A stretch of DNA of 22,840 nucleotides from assembly GCA_964578975.1 (NCBI GenBank), contig CAZOFA010000034.1, forward strand, positions 1 to 22,840, read 5' to 3'. This stretch comes from CAYRUP01 sp964578975. GTDB taxonomy: Bacteria; Pseudomonadota; Gammaproteobacteria; DSM-16500. Under the pieces are notes generated by a model, which was not told the origin of the DNA, made no database searches, and saw nothing but the letters and a program-made list of their open reading frames with translations. Shown piece after piece: positions 7,160 through 14,120 of this stretch (position 1 is the first letter of the stretch; each line of letters starts with the position of its first letter). Made by a program: the position numbers and the translations under genes.

Positions 7160-7614
7160 TGTTTACGCTAGACGATGAAAAATTTATGCGTCATGCGATT
7201 TCGCTCGCTGAAAGGGCTTATGAACTCCAAGAAGTGCCTGTCGGTGCGGTATTGGTGTGTGATCAGCAAATCATTGGTGAAGGTTACAATCGTCCAATCA
7301 GCACATTTGATCCGACTGGGCATGCAGAAATGCTTGCGTTGCGTGAAGGTGCTCTGCAGAACAAAAATTATCGTTTAGTCAATTCTACGCTGTATGTCAC
7401 GTTAGAACCTTGTGTCATGTGTGTGGGTGCAATTATTCATGCACGTGTACAACGCGTGGTGTATGGTGCGGCTGATTTTAAGACTGGGGCCGTAGCGAGT
7501 GTGTTTCAACTGGGTGATGCCCAACCATTTAATCATCGCGTTCAGTATCAAGGCGGCTTGTTTTCTGATGAATGTGGCGAATTATTGAGAAAGTTTTTTC
7601 GCGAACGGCGCTAA
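7159..7614 (+). CDS. tadA: tRNA-specific adenosine deaminase
   Basis: Zinc-dependent deaminase that converts A34 to inosine in the anticodon wobble position of tRNA-Arg(ACG). Seen: the HAE motif (His55-Ala-Glu57) and PCVMC (Cys85 and Cys88), which together bind zinc and carry the proton-shuttling Glu, within the usual AVLVCDQQIIGEGYNRP and VVYGAADFKTGA framework; the C-terminal helix ends RKFFRERR. I chose the ATG at 7159 (MFTLDDEKFM, 151 aa). It overlaps the guaA TAA by one nucleotide (TAATG). A GTG at 7150 would only add three residues. It is probably co-transcribed with guaBA. Confidence 0.95.
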   Translation: MFTLDDEKFMRHAISLAERAYELQEVPVGAVLVCDQQIIGEGYNRPISTFDPTGHAEMLALREGALQNKNYRLVNSTLYVTLEPCVMCVGAIIHARVQRVVYGAADFKTGAVASVFQLGDAQPFNHRVQYQGGLFSDECGELLRKFFRERR

Positions 7615-7665
7615 GCTAAATATCTAATTTAATGTATAAAATATAAATTTTACTAGAGTTTTATT

Positions 7666-8037
7666 ATGTTAAACATTGACAAATATGCAAAAAATTGTAT
7701 AATTATAAAATCTATTACTTGGTTGGGTGATACCCATAAAGTAGTAAAAAATTATACGGATGTTGTTCGACAACAAATTGGGTATAACTTGGATAAAGTT
7801 CAAAAAGGAAAAGATCCTGTTGATTGGAAACCGATGAACTCCATAGGCCAAGGTGTAAAAGAAATACGAATTCATGAAGAAAATGAATATCGTGTTTTTT
7901 ATGTAACGAAATTCGAAGAAACAATATACGTGCTGCATAGCTTTGTAAAAAAAACACAGCAGACTTCTCAAAAAGACATTGAGCTAGGAAAAAAGCGATA
8001 TGCTGAAATGTTAAAAATGAAGAGGGAATTAAAATGA
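7666..8037 (+). CDS. HigB-like toxin, phage-derived Gp49-like (DUF891) family
   Basis: RelE/ParE-superfamily-type small protein of the Gp49-like/HigB branch, which usually acts as a ribosome-dependent mRNA interferase in a type II toxin-antitoxin pair. Seen: KSITWLGDTHKVVKNYTDVVRQQIGYNL, KGKDPVDWKPM, the beta strands VKEIRIHEENEYRVFYV and IYVLHSFVKKT, then QKDIELGKKRYAEML. The ATG at 7666 gives 123 aa. The family core begins only at residue 15 (KSITW), and a perfect consensus promoter lies within the first 13 codons, so the start is uncertain: either the ATG is used from an upstream promoter, or a non-ATG codon near 7705 is used. The gene overlaps the antitoxin ATG by 4 nt (ATGA at 8034-8037). 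Confidence 0.82.
   Translation: MLNIDKYAKNCIIIKSITWLGDTHKVVKNYTDVVRQQIGYNLDKVQKGKDPVDWKPMNSIGQGVKEIRIHEENEYRVFYVTKFEETIYVLHSFVKKTQQTSQKDIELGKKRYAEMLKMKRELK
7676..7703 (+). promoter_or_regulatory. Consensus sigma70 promoter inside the 5' end of the HigB-like ORF
   Basis: TTGACA (7676-7681) and TATAAT (7698-7703) are both perfect, with a 16-bp spacer. The -10 box is part of a 10-bp palindrome TATAATTATA (7698-7707) that could also be an operator. Predicted transcription start is near 7710, downstream of the ATG at 7666. Confidence 0.6.
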
Positions 8038-8324
8038 AACCGCATGTGACTAAAGGCAGTGTTTTTGATGACTTAGGCTTTAATAAAGCAACAGCTGCAA
8101 ATTTAAAAATTCGTTCAGCTCTCATGCATGCTGTTGAAGAGCAATTGGATAAAAAAGGATTGACTCAGGTTCAGGCTGCTAAATTATTAGGAGTTACTCA
8201 ACCAAGAGTCAGCGATTTGAAACGGGGTAAAGTACATCTTTTCACTATTGACATGTTAGTCAATATGCTTAGCAAATTAGGCAAACCAGTTTATCTTGTT
8301 ATTGATGATCGTATCGCAGCTTAG
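8034..8324 (+). CDS. HigA-like XRE-family antitoxin
   Basis: A 96-residue protein with a Cro/C1-type helix-turn-helix (about residues 42-65: LTQVQAAKLLGVTQPRVSDLKRG) in the form typical of HTH_37/HigA antitoxins, followed by FTIDMLVNMLSKLGKPVYLVI. It should bind and neutralise the HigB-like product and repress the shared promoter. The ATG overlaps the toxin stop by 4 nt, so it is translated by coupling. The order is toxin first, as in higBA loci. Complete, with no frameshift. Confidence 0.88.
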   Translation: MKPHVTKGSVFDDLGFNKATAANLKIRSALMHAVEEQLDKKGLTQVQAAKLLGVTQPRVSDLKRGKVHLFTIDMLVNMLSKLGKPVYLVIDDRIAA

Positions 8325-8452
8325 TGAATGAGTGATTAGTTGGTTATTTGACCCGTACCCCTGTTTGGTCGTTTAAGTTTCCTCCAATTGCGCTAACTTA
8401 TTAATTACTCTAGACTATTTATAAGTACCTCTAAGTGACTAGTGAGCGCCCC

Positions 8453-9274
8453 ATGCCGAGCCGATCATTTATGCGTTGTGTCTCGTTTTGTACCGCAGGG
8501 AGTTATGATTTGCGCGGTCTGGCAAATTCTTTTAAGCGCAAAGGATATTTAACGCGCCTGTCGCGTGATGTGTTGCATGTGGTGAGTAACAAACGACAAA
8601 CAGCCGATCTTTTTTTCTTTAGTCACGGTTCATTTGTTTGTTGGGGTTTTAACAAACGACAAGAATTGAAGTGGGTCGAATATGTGAAAGATTTCGCGCT
8701 GAATCCGCTTGCCACCATTGAGAGTGATCATTTCTGTTATCGATTGGGTGAAGAAATTTCGATTGATACTCATGAGCGTTTTAAAATCGATATGATCACG
8801 TTGGATTCGGACAATGCACAAGTGAAACTCGCGATATCCTACGGACTGGCTCAAGCCATCAAACTCGAAGCGTTTGAAGCGTCTATTCAAGAAACCATCA
8901 AAAAAAATAGTAATTTACCCGAAGAAATTGTTAATCGCGGTATTACAACCATGTCACGCACATCACTGTTTAAACGCATGGGCGAAATTTTTATTGCGCG
9001 CAGTTCCATTAATTTAAATAGCGAATATCTTGATACGCCAGAATTTTTTTGGCGCAATCCGAATCTCGAACCTTTTTATGTGATGACAAAAAAGTTTTTA
9101 GATATTCCCAGTCGCGTGATGGCACTCAATCAAAAACTCGATGTGTTGCAAGATTTGTTTGATATTCTCAATAGCCAAGTCGAACATCGCCATTCGAGTA
9201 TGTTAGAAATGATTATTATTTTGTTAATTATGATTGAAATTATGATTAGTGTTTTTCAATTTCATTTCGTGTAA
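8453..9274 (+). CDS. DUF155 / RMND1-Sif2-YagE family protein
   Basis: About 273 aa. Recognised from the C-terminal pattern of the family: a long helix NQKLDVLQDLFDILNSQVEHRHSSMLE followed by one hydrophobic membrane segment at about residues 249-270, with LFFFSHGSFVCWGF and ALNPLATIESDHFCYRL in the N-terminal domain. Eukaryotic members (RMD1, RMND1) are membrane-anchored mitochondrial or vacuolar proteins; RMND1 supports mitochondrial translation. The bacterial role is not established. The ATG at 8453 is preferred over the GTG at 8435 because no good ribosome binding site supports the GTG; another ATG lies at 8471. The 3' end overlaps the convergent CinA-like gene by 29 bp. Confidence 0.8.
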   Translation: MPSRSFMRCVSFCTAGSYDLRGLANSFKRKGYLTRLSRDVLHVVSNKRQTADLFFFSHGSFVCWGFNKRQELKWVEYVKDFALNPLATIESDHFCYRLGEEISIDTHERFKIDMITLDSDNAQVKLAISYGLAQAIKLEAFEASIQETIKKNSNLPEEIVNRGITTMSRTSLFKRMGEIFIARSSINLNSEYLDTPEFFWRNPNLEPFYVMTKKFLDIPSRVMALNQKLDVLQDLFDILNSQVEHRHSSMLEMIIILLIMIEIMISVFQFHFV

Positions 9275-10397
9275 ATTTTTGTGAAAGCAATTCAAATACT
9301 TTCCAACAAATAAATTCAACCGCATAAGATTTTACGCGTGGACCGCGAAAAGGAATGATCACATCAATGGTTTCTGGTGGTGGAGTGGTAAAATTAACGT
9401 GAATTTCCAACCGTGTTTGTGTGCCACCCTCATTCTGCCAAAATGCTTCGAGACCTTTAATCATAATGTGAGATGGTTCATTGATGTCATAGGTGAAATG
9501 AAGACGTGAAATCGTGTGAGGTGTTTTGATGATGGTTTCAAGCAAGCCACCGGTTGCCAAATCACAAATTGTGAGTGTGACATTTAATTTTTCTAATTGC
9601 TCACGCAACAATTCTGAAGCAATTTTGCGGCCGTCATCAATTAAATACGGTTTAATCAGCGCTTCAACTTTTGGTACCAAGCGTAAAAAATCGCCATGAT
9701 GGTTGGAATGGAGTTTAAATTCAATGTAAGGATAAAAGAGACGATAACCCGTCACACAATCATACGGTTTCGCGAGCGCATCTAATTCTTCAGCAATTTG
9801 TCCTTCGCTGACACCAAATAACAACCAGTTTTTATGATACTCGACTTGCGAAAATCCGGAATTTTTAAGTTTGGGCAAAACATTTAATTCAAACATCGGC
9901 AAACATTCAGCCGGCGGGCCTGGCAACATGAAAATGAGTTGTTGCTGATATTCAAACATGCAACCGGCAGCAGTGCCATGAGGATTAGGGATGATGGTTG
10001 CGGTCTCAGGAAAAAGTGCTTGTTGGCGATTGGAAGAAGGCGGTGTGTCATAACCAAAACGTTTTAATCGCTGCACAATGTCATTCCAGGAATGTTCATC
10101 AAAAATCAGCGGTTGATTGACTGCTTTGCTTAACGCAAATCGAGTGAGATCATCTGACGTCGGCCCTAAACCTCCGGTAATAATCAGTGCGCTGTGCGAT
10201 TTAAGCAAAAATAAAATGGCGTCTTCAATATCAGCAATTGTATCGGCTGTCACTAGATGCATACCCACATGCATCCCATGATCAAACAACTGGCGTGCAA
10301 GTTCTTGCGTGTTGGTATTTAAAATATCGCCATTACTGATTTCATCCCCGGTTGCGAGCAAAGCAATTTTATTTACTGGAATCGAATCTCGAGCCAT
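9246..10397 (-). CDS. CinA-like protein with intact molybdopterin-binding domain and degenerate C-terminal amidase domain
   Basis: The N-terminal MoCF/CinA domain (about residues 8-175) is clear: LLATGDEISNGDILNTNT, ITGGLGPTSDDLTR, PNPHGTAAGC and MLPGPPAECLPMF. In CinA this domain acts on ADP-ribose or nicotinamide-nucleotide derivatives. A middle region follows (VSEGQIAEELDAL). The C-terminal part (about 270-383) is positioned like the PncC/NMN-deamidase domain, but where that family has an ESCTGG-like active site this protein reads CDLATGG, and the usual GIAGPGGGT motif is absent (IIPFRGPRVKSYAVE at that position). I infer a lost or changed amidase activity. Length of 383 aa is slightly below typical full-length CinA. 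An in-frame stop shortly upstream fixes the ATG at 10397 as first start. Confidence 0.85.
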   Translation of the reverse strand: MARDSIPVNKIALLATGDEISNGDILNTNTQELARQLFDHGMHVGMHLVTADTIADIEDAILFLLKSHSALIITGGLGPTSDDLTRFALSKAVNQPLIFDEHSWNDIVQRLKRFGYDTPPSSNRQQALFPETATIIPNPHGTAAGCMFEYQQQLIFMLPGPPAECLPMFELNVLPKLKNSGFSQVEYHKNWLLFGVSEGQIAEELDALAKPYDCVTGYRLFYPYIEFKLHSNHHGDFLRLVPKVEALIKPYLIDDGRKIASELLREQLEKLNVTLTICDLATGGLLETIIKTPHTISRLHFTYDINEPSHIMIKGLEAFWQNEGGTQTRLEIHVNFTTPPPETIDVIIPFRGPRVKSYAVEFICWKVFELLSQKFTRNEIEKH

Positions 10398-10497
10398 AAG
10401 ATTTTTTCATCCGTCATAGCATGCCGTTCTCTTAAAGTAGTCTATGTGGGAAAAATTTCCTAGTTTTTTTTAAACGCCCAGCCGCAGGTTTTTTACT

Positions 10498-10564
10498 TGT
10501 CATCCTGAACGTAGTGAAGGATCACTCGCCGGTTGACTGATCCTTCACTACGTTCAGGATGACA
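10498..10564. repeat. Perfect 27-bp inverted repeat
   Basis: Arms 10498-10524 and 10538-10564 are exact reverse complements around a 13-nt loop. Ends are TGTCATCCTGAACG and CGTTCAGGATGACA. No U-tract follows on either strand, so it is not a standard terminator. It sits in the 246-nt gap between the CinA-like gene and rplS. Confidence 0.9.
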
Positions 10565-10595
10565 ATGGTTGCAGTTCTTTTGGATTAACGCTTGC

Positions 10596-10628
10596 TGTCA
10601 TGCCAGCTTGGAGCATGCTGGCATGACA
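10596..10628. repeat. Perfect 12-bp inverted repeat
   Basis: TGTCATGCCAGC (10596-10607) and GCTGGCATGACA (10617-10628) surround a 9-nt loop. The TGTCAT/ATGACA ends match the neighbouring element at 10498-10564, but the interior differs. It lies 15 nt beyond the rplS stop; no U-tract. Confidence 0.88.
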
Positions 10629-10643
10629 CACAGTTTTTTATTC

Positions 10644-11072
10644 TTAGACTTGATCGTCAGAAGAGGAGGGTTCATCAGTTGCGGATGGGGTATTGTCAGC
10701 AACTTGTTTACCGTTATTCAACGCTAATTTTTCTTTAATACGTGCAGCACGACCACTTAATTCGCGCATGTAGTACAACTTCGCACGACGCACATCGCCG
10801 CGACGTTTTAATTCAACGCTATCAACCATCGGGCTGTAAGTTTGGAAAACACGTTCAACGCCGACGCCGTGAGAAATTTTACGCACGGTGAAAGAAGAAT
10901 TTAGTCCGCGATTACGTTTTGCAATCACTACACCTTCATACGATTGTAAACGCACACGTTCACCTTCTTTTACTTTGACTTGAACGACAACCGTGTCGCC
11001 AGGCGCAAAGTTTGGCATTGGTTTTGCATTTTGCATTTGTTCCGCTTCGAGAATCTGAATAATATTATTCAT
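10644..11072 (-). CDS. rplS: Large ribosomal subunit protein bL19
   Basis: bL19 lies at the 30S-50S interface. Residues 1 to about 116 match the family throughout (FAPGDTVVVQVKVKEG, QSYEGVVIAKRNRGLNSSFTVRKIS, GVGVERVFQTYSP, VKRRGDVRRAKLYYMRELSGRAARIKEKL). The protein is 142 aa versus 115 in E. coli: the last 26 or so residues form a low-complexity, Ser/Asp/Glu-rich tail not found in the standard protein. Its ATG overlaps the trmD stop by 4 nt (ATGA at 11069-11072), so it is translated as part of the rpsP operon, of which it is the last gene. Confidence 0.97.
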   Translation of the reverse strand: MNNIIQILEAEQMQNAKPMPNFAPGDTVVVQVKVKEGERVRLQSYEGVVIAKRNRGLNSSFTVRKISHGVGVERVFQTYSPMVDSVELKRRGDVRRAKLYYMRELSGRAARIKEKLALNNGKQVADNTPSATDEPSSSDDQV

Positions 11073-11821
11073 GATATTTTTTCCTCACTTCTAATGTCTT
11101 GGATAAACTCAGCAAGTAATTCTTGCTCAAGTTTCGTTAATTCTTTTTTTGCCAATAAATCTGGGCGCTTGCGCCATGTTCTACCTAATGCTTGTTTCAG
11201 TCGCCAGCGGTTAATGTCCGCATGGTTCCCATTCGTTAACACCGCAGGCACTTGCAATCCTGCAAAGTGTTCTGGCCGAGTATAGTGCGGATATTCTAAT
11301 AAGCCTTGGCTTAATGAATCATTTGCCGCAGAATCTTCGTGCCCCAATGCACCTGGAATGAGTCGGGTCACTGCATCGATGATGGTGAGGGCTGCTAATT
11401 CGCCGCCGGATAACACATAATCACCGATGGACCATTCCTCATCCACTTCCAATTCAATTAATCGTTCATCAATTCCTTCATAGCGCCCAGCAATGAAAAG
11501 CACATTTTTTATATCGAGCATGCTTTCCGCCGCTTTTTGGTCAAAGCGCTTGCCCTGAGGGGTGAGATGAATCACGCGTGGTACACTCGGCGCTGCCTTT
11601 TTCGCTGTTTGAATCGCAGCTTGCAAGGGCTCTGCCATCATCACCATCCCAGGACCGCCCCCGTAAGGACGATCATCCACATTGCGATGTTTATTTTCGG
11701 TAAAATCGCGTGGGTTCCAACAGTTCACTTGGATTAACCCATTTTTTAATGCGCGCCCAGTAATACCATATTCCAACGAAGAAAACATCGGTGGAAATAA
11801 CGTCACGATACCGAACCACAC
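11069..11821 (-). CDS. trmD: tRNA (guanine-N1-)-methyltransferase (m1G37)
   Basis: SPOUT-class methylase that places m1G at position 37 of tRNAs with a G36, preventing +1 frameshifting. Seen: N-terminal GIVTLFPPMFSSLEYGITGRAL, YGGGPGMVMMAEPL, and the trefoil-knot SAM site (FIAGRYEGIDERLIE, WSIGDYVLSGGELAAL), then HYTRPEHFAG and the C-terminal helical domain. 250 aa, normal length. The start is a GTG at 11821, placed directly after the rimM TAA with no spacing (TAAGTG), implying translational coupling. Confidence 0.97.
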   Translation of the reverse strand: MWFGIVTLFPPMFSSLEYGITGRALKNGLIQVNCWNPRDFTENKHRNVDDRPYGGGPGMVMMAEPLQAAIQTAKKAAPSVPRVIHLTPQGKRFDQKAAESMLDIKNVLFIAGRYEGIDERLIELEVDEEWSIGDYVLSGGELAALTIIDAVTRLIPGALGHEDSAANDSLSQGLLEYPHYTRPEHFAGLQVPAVLTNGNHADINRWRLKQALGRTWRKRPDLLAKKELTKLEQELLAEFIQDIRSEEKIS

Positions 11822-12334
11822 TTAAATCAATTCCCAATTCACATGCATGACCCGAGATTTTAAGTCGATGCGTGTAATTACTTTTTCAGGCAAATAGGGA
11901 ATCGCATATTCTTTGCCATTATTTTTTACCACCAACACATCATTGGAACCCGTCTCCATCAGATAAACCACCTGACCTAATGTCTCATTGTGTTGATTGA
12001 TGACGGTTAATCCTTCCAAATCCTTCCAATAATATTCATCTTTTTTTAAGGCCGGTAATTGCGAATGTTTGATCGCAATTTTTTTCCCCGTCAATAAACG
12101 TGCTTGCTCGGGTGTGTTATATCCAGCAAATTTTGCCACCACACATTTGCCGTGTTCACGACAATCATCCAGTTGGATGGCTTTCCAGGTGTCACCTTCT
12201 TCCAGGTGCCAGGGTTCATAATCCAAAATGTCAGGTATTTCTTCCGTAAAAGAAAACACTTTCAACCAGCCATGAACACCATAGGTTGCACCGACTTTAC
12301 CGACAATGATGTATTCAGCGGAAGCGTCAGTCAT
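11822..12334 (-). CDS. rimM: Ribosome maturation factor RimM
   Basis: Assists assembly of the 30S head by binding uS19. Seen: N-terminal RimM domain (YIIVGKVGATYGVHGWLKVFSFT, then the barrel to about residue 85) and a C-terminal PRC-barrel (EYYWKDLEGLTV, GQVVYLMETGSNDVLVV, YAIPYLPEKVI). I chose the ATG at 12334 (MTDASAEYIIV, 170 aa), 16 nt after the rpsP stop. A longer start at 12373 would overlap rpsP and add 13 unlike residues. The stop is flush with the trmD GTG. Confidence 0.95.
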   Translation of the reverse strand: MTDASAEYIIVGKVGATYGVHGWLKVFSFTEEIPDILDYEPWHLEEGDTWKAIQLDDCREHGKCVVAKFAGYNTPEQARLLTGKKIAIKHSQLPALKKDEYYWKDLEGLTVINQHNETLGQVVYLMETGSNDVLVVKNNGKEYAIPYLPEKVITRIDLKSRVMHVNWELI

Positions 12335-12350
12335 GTGCAACTCGCAAACG

Positions 12351-12623
12351 TTATTGCACGCTGCTGTTTGCATCAGTCGGTTGCTCTGCAGCCATTTTCA
12401 GCAAGCGCTGAACACGTTCAGATGGCTGAGCACCTTGAGAAATCCAATATTGGATCCGCTCATTATTAATGTTTAAACGGACATCTTTGCCCGCGGCAAT
12501 CGGGTTATAGTAACCAACACGCTCAATGCAACGTCCATCACGCGCACGGCGCTTGTCAGCAACAACAACATGATAAAATGGGCGTTTTTTAGCTCCACCC
12601 CTTGATAAACGAATGACTACCAT
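12351..12623 (-). CDS. rpsP: Small ribosomal subunit protein bS16
   Basis: First gene of the rpsP-rimM-trmD-rplS operon. The 90-aa protein has the family start MVVIRLSRGGAKKRPFYHVVVAD and the RDGRCIERVGYYNP block. A strong purine-rich Shine-Dalgarno (GGAAGGAA) precedes the ATG. A short hydrophilic tail after residue 80 is not conserved in the family. Confidence 0.97.
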   Translation of the reverse strand: MVVIRLSRGGAKKRPFYHVVVADKRRARDGRCIERVGYYNPIAAGKDVRLNINNERIQYWISQGAQPSERVQRLLKMAAEQPTDANSSVQ

Positions 12624-12665
12624 TCTGTTTCCTTCCTCATTCTTTAAGTTAACTAAAGGCCATGA

Positions 12666-12693
12666 ATTATACGCGAGTTTTTATGACTTGCAA
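12666..12693 (-). promoter_or_regulatory. Promoter of the rpsP operon
   Basis: Minus strand TTGCAA (12693-12688) and a perfect TATAAT (12671-12666) separated by 16 bp, in the 80-nt gap between ffh and rpsP. It would give a leader of about 35 nt before the rpsP ATG. No L-shaped autoregulatory structure was recognised. Confidence 0.6.
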
Positions 12694-12703
12694 CAGACAA
12701 CGC

Positions 12704-14071
12704 TTAGCCGATGGGCGGAAATCCGCCTGGCGTGAATTTAGTCGGCAAACCGCGCATCAGTTTCATTAATCCACCTTGCTTGGAGAACTTTTTCATCATC
12801 TTTTGCATCATGGTGAATTGTTTTAATAAGCGATTCACCGCTTGAATATCAGTCCCCGAGCCCCCCGCAATACGGCGTTTGCGCGACCCATTAATGATGG
12901 CCGGAAAACGACGTTCTTTCCGCGTCATCGAATTGATGATCGCTTCGATTTCAACCAGTGATTTATCATTGATTTTATCTTTCGCAGCTTGTGGCAAATT
13001 CCCCATGCCAGGCAATTTATTTACAATGCCCATCATGCCGCCCATTTTGCCGATCTGTTTGAGTTGATCACGAAAATCTTCCAAATCAAATGTTTTACCT
13101 TTTTTGATTTTTTTCGCGAGTTTTTCTGCTTTTCCACGATCGATATTTCGTTCGGCCTCTTCAACCAAGGTGAGAATGTCACCCATGCCTAAAATGCGTG
13201 AGGCAATGCGATCAGGATAAAATGGCTCAAGCGCATCAATTTTTTCGCCGACCCCAATAAATTTAATCGGTTTGCCGGTGATGTGACGAATCGAGAGAGC
13301 AACACCGCCGCGTGCATCGCCATCGGTTTTTGTCACAATCAAACCGGTTAAGGGAAGCGCTGCATTAAAAGCCGTTGCGGTATTTGACGCATCTTGACCT
13401 GTCATGCTGTCGACCACAAATAATGTTTCGATGGGATTAATCGCAGCATGGATGTGCTTAATTTCATCCATCATTTCTTCATCAATATGTAAACGACCGG
13501 CGGTATCAATGATGACAACATCAATTAATTTCGATTTAGCGAGTTGGATCGCAGCAGTTGCAATATCAACCGGCTTTTTCTCAGAGCCATGATAAAATTC
13601 AACACTGATTTGTTTGGCTAACGTTTCCAATTGCGTGATAGCAGCAGGGCGATAAACGTCTACGCTCGCCACTAATACCGATTTTTTTTGATTGTCTTTG
13701 AGCCAACGTGCCAACTTGGCAACCGTTGTGGTTTTACCGGATCCTTGTAATCCCGCCATTAAAATAATCGCGGGCGGTTGCGTTTGTAAATTCAGCGAAT
13801 CATTGAATTCACCCATGAGTTTCACTAACTCATCATGCACGAGTTTAATGAGTGCTTGTCCGGGGGTGAGACTTTCCATGACGTCGACACCCACGGCTTT
13901 TTCTTTGATGTGTTCTTCAAGACTTTTCACCACGGGCAAGGCCACATCCGCTTCCAGTAAAGCAAGACGAATGTCGCGTAACGTATCTTTAATATTTTCT
14001 TCGGTGAGACGTCCGCGGCCGGTTAAATTTTTGACGACGCGTGCTAAGCGTTCTGAAAGCGTGTTAAACAT
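12704..14071 (-). CDS. ffh: Signal recognition particle protein Ffh (SRP54)
   Basis: GTPase that binds 4.5S RNA and signal sequences and delivers ribosomes to FtsY at the membrane. Seen: N domain (MFNTLSERLARVVKNLTGRG, ALLEADVALPVV); G domain with P-loop GLQGSGKTT (107-115), DTAGRLHIDEEMM and TKTDGDARGG; and a methionine-rich M domain with RKRRIAGGSGTDIQAVNRLLKQF for RNA binding, followed by MMQKMMKKF. I chose the ATG at 14071, which matches the family start and has GAG 8 nt upstream; 14083 would add four residues. Length about 455 aa is normal. It is on the same strand as rpsP and 49 nt downstream of the membrane protein gene. Confidence 0.97.
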   Translation of the reverse strand: MFNTLSERLARVVKNLTGRGRLTEENIKDTLRDIRLALLEADVALPVVKSLEEHIKEKAVGVDVMESLTPGQALIKLVHDELVKLMGEFNDSLNLQTQPPAIILMAGLQGSGKTTTVAKLARWLKDNQKKSVLVASVDVYRPAAITQLETLAKQISVEFYHGSEKKPVDIATAAIQLAKSKLIDVVIIDTAGRLHIDEEMMDEIKHIHAAINPIETLFVVDSMTGQDASNTATAFNAALPLTGLIVTKTDGDARGGVALSIRHITGKPIKFIGVGEKIDALEPFYPDRIASRILGMGDILTLVEEAERNIDRGKAEKLAKKIKKGKTFDLEDFRDQLKQIGKMGGMMGIVNKLPGMGNLPQAAKDKINDKSLVEIEAIINSMTRKERRFPAIINGSRKRRIAGGSGTDIQAVNRLLKQFTMMQKMMKKFSKQGGLMKLMRGLPTKFTPGGFPPIG

Positions 14072-14120
14072 AATTGGACTCATAAACTAAAGATAAAATT
14101 GGTGCTAAGTATACATGAAA

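Noticed and set aside
10498..10628. Possible rho-independent terminators of the rpsP operon
   Set aside because: Strong hairpins but no U-tract on either strand, and they share ends with dispersed repeats, so I annotate them as repeats.
12879..14090. Several plus-strand ORFs opposite ffh
   Set aside because: Antisense shadows of a highly conserved gene; no similarity to known proteins and no ribosome binding sites.
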